From: Stenotrophomonas nitritireducens
Lineage (GTDB): Bacteria > Pseudomonadota > Gammaproteobacteria > Xanthomonadales > Xanthomonadaceae
Assembly: GCF_001700965.1 (NCBI RefSeq)
Contig: NZ_CP016756.1
Coordinates: 4,206,501 to 4,270,500, forward strand
Direction of reading: 5' to 3'
DNA: 64,000 nucleotides
Shown: positions 45,897-56,988 of the stretch, in pieces
Numbering within the stretch: the stretch's first letter is position 1
How the letters are laid out: each line of letters begins with the position of its first letter
Notes under the pieces: model-generated
Database searches by the model: none
What the model saw: only the letters and a program-made list of their open reading frames with translations
Told to the model about the DNA's origin: nothing
Made by a program: the position numbers and the translations under genes

Positions 45897-48128
45897 TTAG
45901 AACTCCTGCCAGTCGTCGGCATTGGCAACGGGCGCGCGGCCACTGGGTTTGGGGATGGCCCGCAATGCCGGGCGGCCCCGCGGTGGCGCGGCGCTGGCAC
46001 TGGCTGCCACCTTGGCCAACGAGGCACTGACCGTACCGGCCAGGCGGAACTGTGCCACCGCAGCGGATAACTGATGGGCCTGGTCCTCCATCGAGCGCGC
46101 GGCAGCCGTGGCTTCTTCTACCAGCGCGGCGTTCTGCTGGGTGGTTTCATCCATCTGCATGACGGTCTGGTTGACCTGCTCGATGCCGCTGGACTGCTCC
46201 TGCGAGGCAGCGGAAATATCGGCCATGATGGTGGTCACGCGCTGCACCGAGGCGACGATGTCGTCCATGGTATTGCCGGCGCGGCGCACCAGCTGCGAGC
46301 CTTCGGTGACCTTCTCAACCGAGGTATCGATCAGCCCCTTGATCTCCTTGGCGGCGGCTGCCGAGCGCTGGGCCAGGGTGCGCACTTCCGAGGCCACCAC
46401 CGCGAACCCACGGCCCTGATCGCCGGCGCGCGCCGCTTCCACGGCGGCATTGAGCGCCAGGATATTGGTCTGGAAGGCGATGCCGTCGATCACGCTGATG
46501 ATGTCGGCGATGCGCTGCGAAGACTGCTCGATCGAGGTCATGGTGGAAACCACTTGCCCAACCACCGCGCCACCCTGCGCGGCAACGTCGGCCGCGCCGC
46601 GTGCCAACTGGTCGGCCTGACGTGCGTGCTCGGCGTTCTGGCGCACGGTGGAGGTGAGCTCTTCCATCGAGGCGGCGGTTTCCTCCAGATTGGCGGCCTG
46701 TTGTTCGGTACGCCGCGACAGGTCGTCATTGCCGGTGGCGATTTCGCTGGCCGACAGACTGATGCTGCCGCTGGCGGCCTGGATGCGCGAGACGATGCTG
46801 CCCAGTTGCTCGATGGTTGCATTGCCGTCGTCACGCATGCGCGCGAACACACCGTGGAAATCGCCTTCCATGCGTTGGGTCAGGTCGCCCTGTGCGACCG
46901 CCTGCAGCAGCCGCGACAGATGGCCGAGATTGTCCTCGGTGGTTTCCATCAATGAGTTGACGCCGCCGACCATGGCGCGGAAATCATGCTCGAACTGGTC
47001 GGCGTCGCCACGCTGGCTGAAGTCGCCAGCAGCTGCCGCATGGGCCAGGCGCTTGATCTCGTTGTTGATGGCGGCAAGGCTGGCCTTGGTGCTGTCCATG
47101 GCTTCGGTGATGGCGGCCTTCTCGCCCGGCAGGCGATCCATGTCGATGGACAGGTCGCCGCGGGCGTAGTGGCGCATGACTTCCACCACCCGCATCTTGA
47201 CCCCGATGTGCTGCGCGACAAGGGTGTTGACCTCGGCGACCATGCGCCCGTATTCGCCCGGGAATTTTGATTCATCGATGCGGAAGCTGATCATGCCCAG
47301 GTCATGCTCGCGCGCCATCTCGCGCTGCGCGCCGATCACTGCCTTGAGCTGGTTCTGCATGCGCTGCATGGACGCCAGCAGGGTACCCACTTCGTCCTTG
47401 CGGCTGCTGTCGATGCTGCCATCCAGGCGGCCACTGGCAACATCGTCGGCGGCCCGCAATGCCTGGTTCACCGGCCGCACGATCGCGCGCACGATCACCA
47501 CGCCCAGCACGACCGACAGCAGGCCCAGCAGCACCATGCAGACGACGATGGCGTGGCTGCTGCGCGTCTGCGTGGCGTCGGCCGCCGCGACTTCCTTGTC
47601 CAGCACCAGGGCGACATGGCCGCTGAGCTTCTCCACCGCGTCAAACAGGTTGCGCCGGCTGATGCGCGACTGGTCGTTGGAAATACGCTGGGCCTGTTCG
47701 AACTCGCCGGCGACGATGGCTTTCTCCATCTGCGCGTGGGCGCCGAAGTAAGCCTCCAGGGTCTTGCCCATGTCGGCGTACAGGCCTTGCTGGGTGGCGT
47801 CGGCGGGCAGGGCTTCATACTGTTTGCGGTGCTCGGCCAGCTTCTGCCGCTGCTCGACAATGCGCTGGTTGTACTCGGCCACAAAGCTGGGGTCATCCAG
47901 GTGCGCGAGCTGCGACAGCTCTGCGATACGGATCTCGGCCAGGTCAGCGCGCATCTTCTCCAGATACTGAACTGCTGGCATGAAGCGCGTAGTCACCTGT
48001 GCCAACTGCTGGGTTGCCTGGTTCAGGCGCACCACCGCGAAGCCGCCCATGGCCAAGGTGGTGAGCGTGGTCAGGGTGAAAGCTAGTGCGAGTTTTCTGG
48101 CGATGCTCAGGTTGCGAAAGAACTCCAT
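45897..48128 (-). CDS. methyl-accepting chemotaxis protein, four-helix-bundle sensor
   Basis: 743 aa. TM1 is near residues 13-32 ([20 protein letters not shown]), followed by a 4HB-type periplasmic domain ([20 protein letters not shown]) to about 185 and TM2 ([20 protein letters not shown]). HAMP and HAMP-like repeats follow, then the signalling hairpin with the conserved [20 protein letters not shown] tip. It ends DDWQEF, an xWxxF docking tail. It lies between the plus-strand cassette and two further receptor genes. A weaker sigma-28-type site is 112 nt upstream. Confidence 0.95.
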   Translation of the reverse strand: MEFFRNLSIARKLALAFTLTTLTTLAMGGFAVVRLNQATQQLAQVTTRFMPAVQYLEKMRADLAEIRIAELSQLAHLDDPSFVAEYNQRIVEQRQKLAEHRKQYEALPADATQQGLYADMGKTLEAYFGAHAQMEKAIVAGEFEQAQRISNDQSRISRRNLFDAVEKLSGHVALVLDKEVAAADATQTRSSHAIVVCMVLLGLLSVVLGVVIVRAIVRPVNQALRAADDVASGRLDGSIDSSRKDEVGTLLASMQRMQNQLKAVIGAQREMAREHDLGMISFRIDESKFPGEYGRMVAEVNTLVAQHIGVKMRVVEVMRHYARGDLSIDMDRLPGEKAAITEAMDSTKASLAAINNEIKRLAHAAAAGDFSQRGDADQFEHDFRAMVGGVNSLMETTEDNLGHLSRLLQAVAQGDLTQRMEGDFHGVFARMRDDGNATIEQLGSIVSRIQAASGSISLSASEIATGNDDLSRRTEQQAANLEETAASMEELTSTVRQNAEHARQADQLARGAADVAAQGGAVVGQVVSTMTSIEQSSQRIADIISVIDGIAFQTNILALNAAVEAARAGDQGRGFAVVASEVRTLAQRSAAAAKEIKGLIDTSVEKVTEGSQLVRRAGNTMDDIVASVQRVTTIMADISAASQEQSSGIEQVNQTVMQMDETTQQNAALVEEATAAARSMEDQAHQLSAAVAQFRLAGTVSASLAKVAASASAAPPRGRPALRAIPKPSGRAPVANADDWQEF

Positions 48129-48239
48129 CTCTGACTCTCCGGATCGACTGCAGAATGAGGCGCTGTGGCGGGCGTGTGCTGGCCTGGTGCCTCAGCGTGG
48201 TGTCCGCACCGCATAACGCTGCGGATGCTGTCTTAGGCG

Positions 48240-48266
48240 ATAACGGCGTTTTCCTATAGCGCTGTA
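48240..48266 (-). promoter_or_regulatory. weak sigma-28-type promoter
   Basis: Minus strand TACAGCGC-N11-GCCGTTAT, upstream of the receptor gene 45897-48128. The -10 is the same as at the ycgR-like gene; the -35 is poor. Confidence 0.45.
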
Positions 48267-48480
48267 GGGCATCGGGAGGCTGGAATTCTGAAGAATTCAG
48301 CACATTTCCCGTTTGGGGATCATCTTCCTTAGCCGTTCAAGGATGTCAGGCCTGCTCTGTGAGATGCGTTGTCGTGGAAGAACGTCCGCGAATGATCGCG
48401 GGCGGCGCATTTCATTTGCTCTCTTACGTTTGGGCAAGGCCGTCGACGTCGATCCGGATGCAGGATGGCCAGCCGGGAGC
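48267..48480. other. non-coding spacer
   Basis: No gene, repeat or convincing regulatory site seen between the receptor promoter and the terminator of the next receptor gene. Confidence 0.4.
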
Positions 48481-48483
48481 AAT

Positions 48484-48513
48484 AAAAAGGCCCCGGCAGT
48501 GCGCCGGGGGCTT
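48484..48513 (-). terminator. rho-independent terminator of a receptor gene
   Basis: Minus strand stem GCCCCCGGC / GCCGGGGC-type followed by TTTTTATT, 25 nt after the stop of the receptor gene 48538-51174. Confidence 0.9.
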
Positions 48514-48537
48514 TGTGGTGGATCCGCAATCAGGGAA

Positions 48538-51174
48538 TCAGAACTGCTTCCAGTCTGCGTCGGTGTTCTGGCGCGAAGCCTGGGTGCCGTGTGCGCTGGC
48601 CGACACCGGGCGCAGATATGGTTGCGCGCGTCGGGCCGCAGCGGCGGCCGGTGCCGAAGCAATCGTGCGGACGCCGGTATTGGCGGCTGCGGTACGGAAC
48701 ACCGCCACCGCCTCGGTCAACTGGTTGGCCTGGTCTTCCATCGAGCGTGCGGCGGCGGTGGCTTCTTCCACCAGCGCGGCGTTCTGCTGGGTGGTTTCGT
48801 CCATCTGCATGACGGTCTGGTTGACCTGGTCGATGCCGGCGCTCTGTTCCTGCGAGGCGGCCGAGATTTCGGCCATGATGTCGGTCACGCGCTGCACCGA
48901 GGTGACGATCTCGCCCATGGTGGTGCCGGCCTGCTGCACCAGCGTGGAGCCTTCACCGACCTTGCTGACCGAGTCGTCGATCAGGCCCTTGATCTCCTTG
49001 GCGGCGGCGGCCGAGCGCTGGGCAAGGGTGCGTACTTCCGAGGCGACCACGGCGAAGCCACGGCCTTGTTCGCCGGCACGAGCGGCTTCCACGGCGGCAT
49101 TGAGGGCCAGGATATTGGTCTGGAAGGCGATGCCGTCGATGACGCTGATGATGTCGGCGATCTTCTTGGACGAGGCTTCAATTGCGCTCATGGTGGTGAC
49201 CACCTGGCCGACTACGTTGCCGCCCTGGCTGGCGACACCGTGCGCGCCGATGGCCAGCTGGTTGGCCTGGCGGGCATGCTCGGCGTTCTGGCGCACGGTG
49301 GAGGTCAGTTCCTCCATCGAGGCGGCGGTTTCTTCCAGGTTGGCGGCCTGCTGCTCGGTGCGACGCGACAGGTCGCTGTTGCCGGTGGCGATTTCGCTGG
49401 CGGCCAGGTTGATGCTGGAAGCAGCATGCTGGATGCGGCCGATGATGTCGGTCAGCTGGCCGACGGTGGCATTGGCGTCGTCGCGCATATTGGCGAACAC
49501 ACCGTGGAAATCGCCCTGCATCTGTGCAGTCAGGTCGCCACGAGCGATGGCCTGCAGCAGCTTGGAAAGTTCGGACAGATTGCCATCGGTGGTTTCCATC
49601 AGCTGGTTGAGGCTGCTGACCATGTCGCGGAAGTCATGCTGGTAGGCATCGGCATCGCCGCGTACCGAGAAGTCGCCCTGCGCAGCGGCGCTGGCCAGGT
49701 GCTTGATCTCGTTGTTGATCGCCGACAGGCTGGCCTTGACCGCATCCACGGTCTCGGTGATGACGGCTTTCTCGCCGGGCAGGCGCTCGATGTCGATCGA
49801 CAGATCGCCAGTTGCGTAGCGCTTGATGATCTCCAGCGCGGACAGCAGCATCTGGATATGCGAGGCGACCAGCGCATTGCTTTCCTTGACCATCACCCCG
49901 TAATCGCCGGGGAATGCAGCCTCGTCCATGCGGTAGCTGATGCTGCCGGCATCGTGCTGGTGCGCCATCTCACGCTGCGCGCCGATCACTGCCTGCAGGC
50001 GGGTCTGCATGCGCTGCATCGAGGTCAACAAGGTGCCCAGTTCATCATCGCGCTGTGCGCTGATGTGGTTGTCCAGCTTGCCGGCGGCGATGTTGTCGGA
50101 AATCTTCACCGCATCGTTCAGGGGCGTGAATACGAACCTGCGCAGCAGCAGATACAGCGCACCACACAGCAGCAGCGCCGCAAGCACGCCGACAATGATG
50201 ATGGTCCACAACAGGGCGCGGGCCTGCTGCATCAACAAGGCGCGCGGAACCACCACACCGAAGGCGAAACTCTGCTCTGCGTTGCCGATCTTCAACGGCA
50301 CATAGGTTTCTATCATCTGCTCGTCGCGCTGGGCGTCACGGTGCTGCTCGAAGGTGACCTGGCCCTTGGCAGTGGCCGCGAGCATCGCGCGCGTATCCGA
50401 ATCATCGGCCTTGCTGCCAACCTTGGCCGGGTCGCGGTCGGCGATGATGGTGCCGGCGGGTGAAAGCAGGCGCACATAACCCTGCTGCATCGGATGCATC
50501 TTTGACAGGCGGTCCTGCAGGGACTGCAGGGCGAAATCCACGGTTGCCACACCCAGGAACTTATCGTCCTGCAGGATGGGCGTGGCCAAGGTGGTCATCA
50601 GGATTTTCTTGCCACCAATCTCGTAGCTGTAAGGTTCCAGCACGGAGGGCTTCTTGGAGGCGCGCGGTTGCAGGTACCAGTCGCCGTCGCCGGGGACGTC
50701 GTAACCACGCAGGGCTTCCTGTACCGGCGCGCCATTCTGCCAGGCCCAGTAGCTCATGAAGCGCCCCGTGGCGTCATGGCCTTCGGCATCGATATGGTTG
50801 GCGTCCTCGCCATCGAATGCATCCGGCTCCCACAAGGTGCCCACGCCCACCCATTGCGGATTGTTCAGGGCTTGAGCCTGCAGTATGGCGGCGGCGTTCT
50901 GGCGGCTGAATCCGCCTTGCTGGCGCAGGGCCAGGAAGCTGCGTGACAGGTTGGCGTTGGATTCAAAACCCCGCCCCAGCTCGGCGGAAATGCGCTGTGC
51001 TTCCAGCTGGGCCATGTTTTCCAGGCTCACCCGCGAAGCGGCCAGCAGCGCGTCGCTGCTGCGCAGATAGATGGTCCAGGCGGTGAGGCCGAATGCGAAG
51101 GTCGCGACCAATGCCGTTCCCAGCATCAAACGCATTGCAATACTGCGGGTGAGGAAACCTGTGGGCAAAGACAT
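48538..51174 (-). CDS. methyl-accepting chemotaxis protein, double-Cache sensor
   Basis: 878 aa. TM1 is near residues 12-35, followed by a large periplasmic dCache-type domain of about 300 residues with [40 protein letters not shown] and [20 protein letters not shown], as in receptors for amino acids and organic acids. TM2 precedes HAMP and the signalling hairpin. It ends DADWKQF, an xWxxF-type tail. From about [18 protein letters not shown] to [10 protein letters not shown] the protein is almost identical to the next receptor. Start ATG 51174 gives [19 protein letters not shown] 51135 is an alternative. Confidence 0.94.
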   Translation of the reverse strand: MSLPTGFLTRSIAMRLMLGTALVATFAFGLTAWTIYLRSSDALLAASRVSLENMAQLEAQRISAELGRGFESNANLSRSFLALRQQGGFSRQNAAAILQAQALNNPQWVGVGTLWEPDAFDGEDANHIDAEGHDATGRFMSYWAWQNGAPVQEALRGYDVPGDGDWYLQPRASKKPSVLEPYSYEIGGKKILMTTLATPILQDDKFLGVATVDFALQSLQDRLSKMHPMQQGYVRLLSPAGTIIADRDPAKVGSKADDSDTRAMLAATAKGQVTFEQHRDAQRDEQMIETYVPLKIGNAEQSFAFGVVVPRALLMQQARALLWTIIIVGVLAALLLCGALYLLLRRFVFTPLNDAVKISDNIAAGKLDNHISAQRDDELGTLLTSMQRMQTRLQAVIGAQREMAHQHDAGSISYRMDEAAFPGDYGVMVKESNALVASHIQMLLSALEIIKRYATGDLSIDIERLPGEKAVITETVDAVKASLSAINNEIKHLASAAAQGDFSVRGDADAYQHDFRDMVSSLNQLMETTDGNLSELSKLLQAIARGDLTAQMQGDFHGVFANMRDDANATVGQLTDIIGRIQHAASSINLAASEIATGNSDLSRRTEQQAANLEETAASMEELTSTVRQNAEHARQANQLAIGAHGVASQGGNVVGQVVTTMSAIEASSKKIADIISVIDGIAFQTNILALNAAVEAARAGEQGRGFAVVASEVRTLAQRSAAAAKEIKGLIDDSVSKVGEGSTLVQQAGTTMGEIVTSVQRVTDIMAEISAASQEQSAGIDQVNQTVMQMDETTQQNAALVEEATAAARSMEDQANQLTEAVAVFRTAAANTGVRTIASAPAAAAARRAQPYLRPVSASAHGTQASRQNTDADWKQF

Positions 51175-51214
51175 GGGCTGGTGCTGGCCTGGAATATGGA
51201 TGGGATAGCTCAGT

Positions 51215-51241
51215 ACATCGGCTTGTTCGGGTATTGCTGTA
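51215..51241 (-). promoter_or_regulatory. sigma-28-type promoter
   Basis: Minus strand TACAGCAA-N11-GCCGATGT, 41 nt before the dCache receptor start. A strong hairpin (GGCGCTTCCC / GGGAAGCGCC, 51259-51282) without a T run lies between it and the previous receptor gene. Confidence 0.55.
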
Positions 51242-51291
51242 GGTGCAGTGACAGTGCGTGGCGCTTCCCTCGCGGGAAGCGCCATCAGTGA

Positions 51292-53538
51292 TCAGAATTC
51301 CTGCCAGTCACTGTCGTTGTCGATGCGCACGGCGGTGTTGCCACGCTGCACCGGTACGGCCGAGCGCAGGCGGCGAACCGGCGCTGGCGCTGCAGCTGCG
51401 GGCTTGCTGTGGCGCGGCGGCGCAGCCACGTCCTGCACGTTGGCAGTGCGGAACACCGCCACTGCCTCGGTCAACTGGTTGGCCTGGTCTTCCATCGAAC
51501 GTGCGGCGGCGGTGGCTTCTTCCACCAGCGCGGCGTTCTGCTGGGTGGTTTCGTCCATCTGCATGACGGTCTGGTTGACCTGGTCGATGCCGGCGCTCTG
51601 TTCCTGCGAGGCGGCCGATATCTCGGCCATGATGTCGGTCACGCGCTGCACCGAGGTGACGATCTCGCCCATGGTGGTGCCGGCTTGCTGCACCAGCGTG
51701 GAGCCTTCGCCGACCTTGCTGACCGAGTCGTCGATCAGGCCCTTGATCTCCTTGGCGGCGGCGGCCGAGCGCTGGGCCAGGGTGCGTACTTCCGAGGCCA
51801 CCACCGCAAAGCCACGGCCTTGTTCACCGGCACGGGCAGCTTCCACCGCGGCGTTCAGGGCCAGAATATTGGTCTGGAAGGCGATGCCGTCGATGACGCT
51901 GATGATGTCGGCGATCTTCTTGGACGAGGCTTCAATTGCGCTCATGGTGGTGACCACCTGGCCGACCACGTTGCCGCCCTGGCTGGCGACGCCATGCGCG
52001 CCGATGGCCAGTTGGTTGGCCTGGCGGGCATGCTCGGCGTTCTGGCGCACGGTGGAGGTCAGTTCCTCCATCGAAGCGGCGGTTTCTTCCAGATTGGCGG
52101 CCTGCTGCTCGGTACGGCGCGACAGGTCACTGTTGCCGGTGGCGATCTCGCTGGCGGCCAGGTTGATGCTGGAAGCAGCATGCTGGATGCGGCCGATGAT
52201 GTCGGTCAGCTGGCCGACGGTGGCATTGGCATCGTCGCGCATATTGGCGAACACACCGTGGAAATCGCCCTGCATCTTGGCGGTCAGGTCGCCACGTGCG
52301 ATGGCCTGCAGCAGCTTGGACAGCTCGGACAGGTTGCCGTCGGTGGTTTCCATCAGCTGGTTGAGGCTGCTGACCATGTCGCGGAAATCATGCTGGTAGG
52401 CATCGGCATCGCCGCGCACCGAGAAGTCGCCCATCGCGGCGGCGCTGGCCAGGTGCTTGATCTCGTTGTTGATCGCCGACAGGCTGGCCTTGACCGCATC
52501 CACGGTCTCGGTGATGACGGCTTTCTCGCCGGGCAGGCGCTCGATGTCGATCGACAGATCACCAGTTGCATAGCGCTTGATGATCTCCAGCGCCGACAGC
52601 AGCATCTGGATATGCGAGGCAACCAGCGCATTGCTTTCCTTGACCATCACCCCGTAATCGCCGGGGAATGCGGCCTCGTCCATGCGGTAGCTGATGCTGC
52701 CGGCATCGTGCTGGTGCGCCATCTCACGCTGCGCGCCGATCACTGCCTGCAGCTGTGCCTGCATGCGCTGCATGGACTGCAGCAGCATGCCCACTTCATC
52801 ACGACGCGAGGTGTCGATGCGGCGGTCGAGCTTGCCGGCGGCGACATCGTCGGCCACCCGCACGGCTTCGGCCAGCGGAACGGTGATGGCGCGGATGATG
52901 GCCACGCCGAGCGCGGCAGCCAGCAGCAGCGACACGCCCAAGCCGGCCAGGATGGCCAGCAGCGAGCGCTTGTGGGCGCTGCGCGATTCGGCTGTCTGCT
53001 TGGTCAGCTGGGCCTGGTTGTACTGCGAGAGCTGCTTGAGCTGGTCGAACAGGCCGCGGCGCAGCATGCGCGATTCGTTACTTGAAATGTTGCTGGCGGT
53101 GACGAAGTCGTCCGCAGCGATGGCCGCGGCGATGCGGTCATGGGCTTCGAAGTAACCGGCGCGCAGCTCCTTCATTTTCTCGTACAGGGCCAGCTCTTCC
53201 GGGTTGTAATCCGAATCGATATCGTCATAGGCCTTCTCCGCAGCCTCGATCAGCTTGCGGGTGTCGGCCATGCGCTTGTCGTAGTCGGCCAGCTGGGCGG
53301 GATTGCCCTGGTAGGACAGCTGCGCCTGCTCGAAGGTGCGGTATTCGCCGAGTTGTGCGCGCATCTCGCCGAGCTGCTGCACGGACGGCATCCAGTTGTT
53401 GTTGACCTGCTGGATCTGGGCGTCGGCCACCGTCATGCGCCACAGCGCGAACAACGCCAACAGCAGGGTGAGCAGGCTGGTGCTGCAGAACGCAAGCACC
53501 AGCTTTCTTGTGATCGACAGGTTCTGGAACCACTTCAT
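51292..53538 (-). CDS. methyl-accepting chemotaxis protein, four-helix-bundle sensor
   Basis: 748 aa. TM1 is near 13-32 ([20 protein letters not shown]); a 4HB-type periplasmic domain follows ([20 protein letters not shown]), then TM2 ([20 protein letters not shown]), HAMP domains and the signalling hairpin. It ends DSDWQEF, an xWxxF tether. ATG at 53538 is used because GGAG lies 9 nt upstream; the in-frame ATG at 53547 touches that site. Ligand unknown. It shares a nearly identical cytoplasmic half with the dCache receptor downstream while the sensors are unrelated. Confidence 0.95.
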   Translation of the reverse strand: MKWFQNLSITRKLVLAFCSTSLLTLLLALFALWRMTVADAQIQQVNNNWMPSVQQLGEMRAQLGEYRTFEQAQLSYQGNPAQLADYDKRMADTRKLIEAAEKAYDDIDSDYNPEELALYEKMKELRAGYFEAHDRIAAAIAADDFVTASNISSNESRMLRRGLFDQLKQLSQYNQAQLTKQTAESRSAHKRSLLAILAGLGVSLLLAAALGVAIIRAITVPLAEAVRVADDVAAGKLDRRIDTSRRDEVGMLLQSMQRMQAQLQAVIGAQREMAHQHDAGSISYRMDEAAFPGDYGVMVKESNALVASHIQMLLSALEIIKRYATGDLSIDIERLPGEKAVITETVDAVKASLSAINNEIKHLASAAAMGDFSVRGDADAYQHDFRDMVSSLNQLMETTDGNLSELSKLLQAIARGDLTAKMQGDFHGVFANMRDDANATVGQLTDIIGRIQHAASSINLAASEIATGNSDLSRRTEQQAANLEETAASMEELTSTVRQNAEHARQANQLAIGAHGVASQGGNVVGQVVTTMSAIEASSKKIADIISVIDGIAFQTNILALNAAVEAARAGEQGRGFAVVASEVRTLAQRSAAAAKEIKGLIDDSVSKVGEGSTLVQQAGTTMGEIVTSVQRVTDIMAEISAASQEQSAGIDQVNQTVMQMDETTQQNAALVEEATAAARSMEDQANQLTEAVAVFRTANVQDVAAPPRHSKPAAAAPAPVRRLRSAVPVQRGNTAVRIDNDSDWQEF

Positions 53539-53667
53539 TGCAGACATCTCCGTAAGCAGGCGTAGGGGGCAACCCACAGGTCCGGCGCCCCTGGGGAATG
53601 TCATGAGAATGGTGCAGGCCGCGCAGAGGCCCGGGTCGGAGGACAAACCCGATTGCATTGCGTTGCG

Positions 53668-53694
53668 GTATCGGCAGGATTTCGGGCTTCTTGA
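53668..53694 (-). promoter_or_regulatory. sigma-28-type promoter
   Basis: Minus strand TCAAGAAG-N11-GCCGATAC, 130 nt before the 4HB receptor start. Between it and the cheA stop, 53783-53813 holds a GC-rich hairpin (GCCCGCCCAG / CTGGGCGAGC) without a T run. Confidence 0.65.
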
Positions 53695-53836
53695 AGGCGA
53701 CCTGCATCGCCGCGCGGCCGGCATTTAGCCGCAGGCAAGCCTGTGCGCTGCAAGCCGTGGCCACGCTGCATCAGCCATGCGAACGCCGCCCGCCCAGAGC
53801 TGGGCGAGCGGCGTCAAGGTGCTGCTGTGCGGGGGA

Positions 53837-55798
53837 TCAGGCGGCTTGCTGGGTGCGCAGGGAGCGCACCAAACCGCCGATATCGACGATCAGCGCCACC
53901 CGGCCATCGCCGAGGATGGTGGCACCGGAAACGCCGCTGATGCGCCGGTAGTTGTTTTCGATGTTCTTGACCACGACCTGTTGCTGGCCGATCAGCTCGT
54001 CCACTTCCAGCGCGATCTTCTGGCCATCGCCTTCGACCACGACCACCAGCGGCTCGGCCTGCGGGTTGTCGGGGTAGCCGTAGTACTGGCCCAGCGACAG
54101 GATCGGCAGGTACTCGCCACGCACCCGCAACACGCGGCCTTCGCCGGCCATGGTGCGGATGTCCTCGGGCTGCGGCTGCAGTGCTTCAAGCACGTAGGCC
54201 AGCGGCAGGATCAGGGTTTCGCCGGCGATGGAGACGGTCATGCCATCCAGGATGGCCAGCGTCAGTGGCAGCCGGATCAGCACGCGGGTGCCTGCGCCGG
54301 TACGGCTTTCCAGCTGCACTTCGCCACCCAGCGCCTGGATGTTGCGGCGGACCACGTCCATGCCCACGCCGCGGCCGGACAGATCGGTGACGGCATCGGC
54401 GGTGGAGAAGCCGGGTTGGAAAATAAGATCCCAGACCTGGGCGTCGGTGGGGTTGTCCGGCACGCTCAAGCCGCGTTCCAGTGCCTTGGACAGGATCTTG
54501 TCGCGGTTCAGGCCACGGCCGTCGTCGCTGACCTCAATGACGATGTGCCCGCCCTGGTGTGACGCGGCCAGGGTGATGGTGCCGGTTTCGTCCTTGCCGG
54601 CCTCGCGACGTACGTCCGGCATTTCCAGCCCGTGGTCGATGGAGTTGCGGACCAGATGCACCAGCGGATCGGCAATCTTCTCGATCAGGCCCTTGTCCAG
54701 CTCGGTGCCTTCGCCGATGGTGCGCAGGCGCACCTGCTTGCCCAGGCGGCTGGACAGGTCACGTACCAAGCGCGGGAAGCGGCGGAACACCGCATCCACC
54801 GGCAGCATGCGCACGCCGATGACGGCTTCCTGCAGGTCGCGGGTATTGCGTTCAAGCAGGTCCAGTCCGGCAAACAGCTGTTCGGCATGAACCGGATCCA
54901 GCCCGCCGGAAACCTGCTTGAGCATGGCCTGGGTAATGACGAGTTCACCTACCAGATTGATCAGTGCGTCGACCTTGTCGACGCTGACCCGGATCGAGCT
55001 TTCCGCTTCATGCTGCTGCGCGCTGGCCGGTGCCTTGGCGGCAGCCTCGTTGTTGACGACTGGCGTTGCCACAGGGGCCTCAACGGCGAGACTCGGCGGT
55101 GCGGCCGGACGGATGTCCAGTTCGCAGTCGTCCACCACCCAGGCGAAAGTGTCTTCGATCCGGCTGCGCGGCACCTTGCCGACCAGGCCCAGATCCCAGG
55201 CCAGATAGGCTTCCAGCGGATCGAGCTGGTCGAAGCTGGGCAGGCGCGCCATGCGCGGTTCGACGTGCAGCGAACCGAGGGTTTCCAGCTCGCGGATGAT
55301 GCGCAGCGGATCGTTGCCACTCATGAACAATGACGGTGCCGGGGCAAACCCGATCTGCCATGCGTCCGGGGTTTCTTCCTGTTTGGGGGCAGCGGCTGCC
55401 ACCGGGGCGTCGCCTGCCAGTACCGCCTGCAGGCGATCGGTTACCGCCTTGACCGCAGCCGGATCGGCGGCTTGGCCATGCTCGACTTCACGCAGCAGGG
55501 CGCGCAGCACATCCACTGAACCCAGCATCGCATCGACGGCGTTGCCTTCCAGCGCACGCTTGCCGGCACGCAGTTCGTCCAGCAGCGTTTCCAGCACGTG
55601 GGTAAGTGCGGCGATGGCATCAAAGCCAAAAGTGCCGGCACCGCCCTTGATGGAGTGCGCGGCACGGAACACCGAGTTGATGACTTCGGGGTCGTGCTGG
55701 CCGTCTTCCAGTGCCAGCAGGCCGGCCTCCATTGCATCCAGCCCTTCGCGGCTTTCTTCGAAGAAGGTGGCGTGGAAACGCTGCAGGTCCATGCTCAT
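53837..55798 (-). CDS. cheA: chemotaxis histidine kinase CheA, second system
   Basis: 653 aa. The Hpt domain has phospho-His H48 (FRAAHSIKGGAGTFGF). A CheY-binding-type insert follows (DAWQIGFAPAPSLFMSGNDP). Then come the dimerisation helices (DALINLVGELVITQAMLKQV), the ATPase with N box HLVRNSIDHGLEM, G1 DDGRGLNRDK and G2 GRGVGMDVVRRN, and the CheW-like regulatory domain. It follows STAS and cheY genes, an arrangement known for the F7-like clusters of Vibrio that also hold cheR, cheD and cheB. The other CheA of this window has a different linker. Confidence 0.97.
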   Translation of the reverse strand: MSMDLQRFHATFFEESREGLDAMEAGLLALEDGQHDPEVINSVFRAAHSIKGGAGTFGFDAIAALTHVLETLLDELRAGKRALEGNAVDAMLGSVDVLRALLREVEHGQAADPAAVKAVTDRLQAVLAGDAPVAAAAPKQEETPDAWQIGFAPAPSLFMSGNDPLRIIRELETLGSLHVEPRMARLPSFDQLDPLEAYLAWDLGLVGKVPRSRIEDTFAWVVDDCELDIRPAAPPSLAVEAPVATPVVNNEAAAKAPASAQQHEAESSIRVSVDKVDALINLVGELVITQAMLKQVSGGLDPVHAEQLFAGLDLLERNTRDLQEAVIGVRMLPVDAVFRRFPRLVRDLSSRLGKQVRLRTIGEGTELDKGLIEKIADPLVHLVRNSIDHGLEMPDVRREAGKDETGTITLAASHQGGHIVIEVSDDGRGLNRDKILSKALERGLSVPDNPTDAQVWDLIFQPGFSTADAVTDLSGRGVGMDVVRRNIQALGGEVQLESRTGAGTRVLIRLPLTLAILDGMTVSIAGETLILPLAYVLEALQPQPEDIRTMAGEGRVLRVRGEYLPILSLGQYYGYPDNPQAEPLVVVVEGDGQKIALEVDELIGQQQVVVKNIENNYRRISGVSGATILGDGRVALIVDIGGLVRSLRTQQAA

Positions 55799-55834
55799 TG
55801 GCGCGGTATCCGATCGGTAGGGCAGGTGGGCTGA

Positions 55835-56200
55835 TCAGCCCAGGACTTTCTGTACGGTGGCAATCAGCTGTTCGGGATTGAACGGCTTGACCAGCCAACC
55901 GGTGGCACCGGCGGCCTTGCCTTCGGATTTCTTGTCGGCGGCCGACTCGGTGGTCAGCATCAGCATTGGCGTGAACTTGTAGTCCGGCAGCTGGCGCAGC
56001 TCGCGGATCAGCGCGATGCCGTCCATGTTGGGCATGTTGACGTCGGTGACCACGGCGTTGAAACGCTGGCCCTTGGCGCGGCCCAGGGCGACGGCGCCGT
56101 CCTCGGCTTCTTCAACCGAAAAGCCGGCTGAGGTGAGGGCGAAAGAGACCATCTGGCGCATTGACGCCGAGTCGTCCACCACCAAGATTCGTGCGCTCAT
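55835..56200 (-). CDS. cheY: CheY-like response regulator of the second system
   Basis: 121 aa stand-alone receiver. Acid pocket D9 and D10, phospho-acceptor D53 (VVTDVNMPNMDG), Thr near 83 (LMLTTESAADKKSEGKAAGA) and K105 (GWLVKPF). It lacks the aromatic before the Lys that is typical of motor-binding CheY (Trp-Leu instead of Tyr-Ile), so it may act as a phosphate sink or on another target; that is inference. ATGA overlap with the STAS gene upstream, 36 nt before cheA. Confidence 0.95.
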   Translation of the reverse strand: MSARILVVDDSASMRQMVSFALTSAGFSVEEAEDGAVALGRAKGQRFNAVVTDVNMPNMDGIALIRELRQLPDYKFTPMLMLTTESAADKKSEGKAAGATGWLVKPFNPEQLIATVQKVLG

Positions 56201-56505
56201 GCAGCGTTCTCCACAGATTTCGTTGTGTCAGGGGTTGCTTCCAGACCCAGGGTCCGGAGGACACCGAGCAGGCGCGCGGCGTCACGGAAGGTATCGGTAG
56301 CGTTGTCAAAGACGGTGCCATGGCCGGCCTGCTGGCGCGCCAGCACAAAGGCGCACAGCACCTGCATCGCGGCGGTGTGCACACGGCCTACCTGGCCAGC
56401 ATCCACGCGCAGCTCACCGGCCTGCGGCAGGTGGGTTGCCAGTTGTTGTTTCAACTCGCTGGTGGACTCGATGCCGAGATCCTGCGCCAGGGCCACAGTG
56501 CTCAT
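56197..56505 (-). CDS. STAS-domain protein of the chemotaxis operon
   Basis: 102 aa single STAS domain (MSTVALAQDLGIESTSELKQ, then LRVDAGQVGRVHTAAMQVLC). The usual conserved phosphorylatable Ser of anti-anti-sigma factors is replaced by the VGRVHTAAMQ stretch. STAS genes precede cheY-cheA in F7-like chemotaxis clusters; their role there is not well known. ATG at 56505 is chosen because GGAG sits 5 nt upstream; ATG at 56508 is too close. First gene of the STAS-cheY-cheA unit, with a sigma-28-type promoter just upstream. Confidence 0.85.
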   Translation of the reverse strand: MSTVALAQDLGIESTSELKQQLATHLPQAGELRVDAGQVGRVHTAAMQVLCAFVLARQQAGHGTVFDNATDTFRDAARLLGVLRTLGLEATPDTTKSVENAA

Positions 56506-56535
56506 CATTGCTCCGAACAAACGTTACTGGGAGAG

Positions 56536-56562
56536 ATAGCGGCGATAGGCCTGCGATCTTTA
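56536..56562 (-). promoter_or_regulatory. sigma-28 (FliA)-type promoter of STAS-cheY-cheA
   Basis: Minus strand TAAAGATC-N11-GCCGCTAT, 31 nt before the STAS start codon. The -35 matches six of eight consensus positions. Confidence 0.7.
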
Positions 56563-56617
56563 GGGCTGCGATGCGCTGCAGCAGATAGTGTTAACCGGCG
56601 CACGGTTTTGGCTTTAC

Positions 56618-56960
56618 CCCCTCCCTTTCGCGCAGCGAAGGGGAGGGTTGGGGAGGGATAGCTTTTGACTGTGTAGAGCCGAGCCATGCTCGGCTGGGGC
56701 CTTACCGGTAAAGCTTCTGCCGAGCATGGCTCGGCACTACCTTTGCCTGCTCCGCTTTGCTTCGCAAAAGGGAGAGGCTTGGAGCAACAGCAACAGCAAC
56801 AGCACCCCTCCTCATTCCTCCCCTTCGCTGCGCGAAAGGGAGGAGGTTTGGAGCGACAGCGACAGCGACAGCAACAGCAACAGCAACAGCAACAGCACCC
56901 CTCAATTCTCCCCTTTGCTTCGCAAAAGGGAGGAGGCTTGGAGCAACAGCCCGCCCAAGC
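56618..56960. repeat. composite repeat region: SMAG dimer and ACAGCA/ACAGCG hexanucleotide tracts
   Basis: A SMAG-type dimer occupies about 56674-56742. It is followed by three repeats of a unit that combines a CTTTGCTTCGCAAAAG-type palindrome, GGGAGGAGGCTTGGAGC and a hexanucleotide tract. The tracts are at 56782-56804 (AGCAAC repeats) and 56852-56897 (about eight hexamers, first AGCGAC then AGCAAC). The third unit has almost no tract. No coding function: all frames lack codon bias and start signals. Confidence 0.8.
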
Positions 56961-56988
56961 TGCATCTGGCAAGCAGGCGAAGCGGCAC

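Noticed and set aside
48313..48537. Possible small gene before the dCache receptor terminator
   Set aside because: The frames lack a start site and any similarity; the region seems to be an ordinary spacer.
56782..56897. A poly-Gln/Ser coding tract in the hexanucleotide repeats
   Set aside because: No frame has a start site, a domain or codon bias; the frames only follow the repeat.
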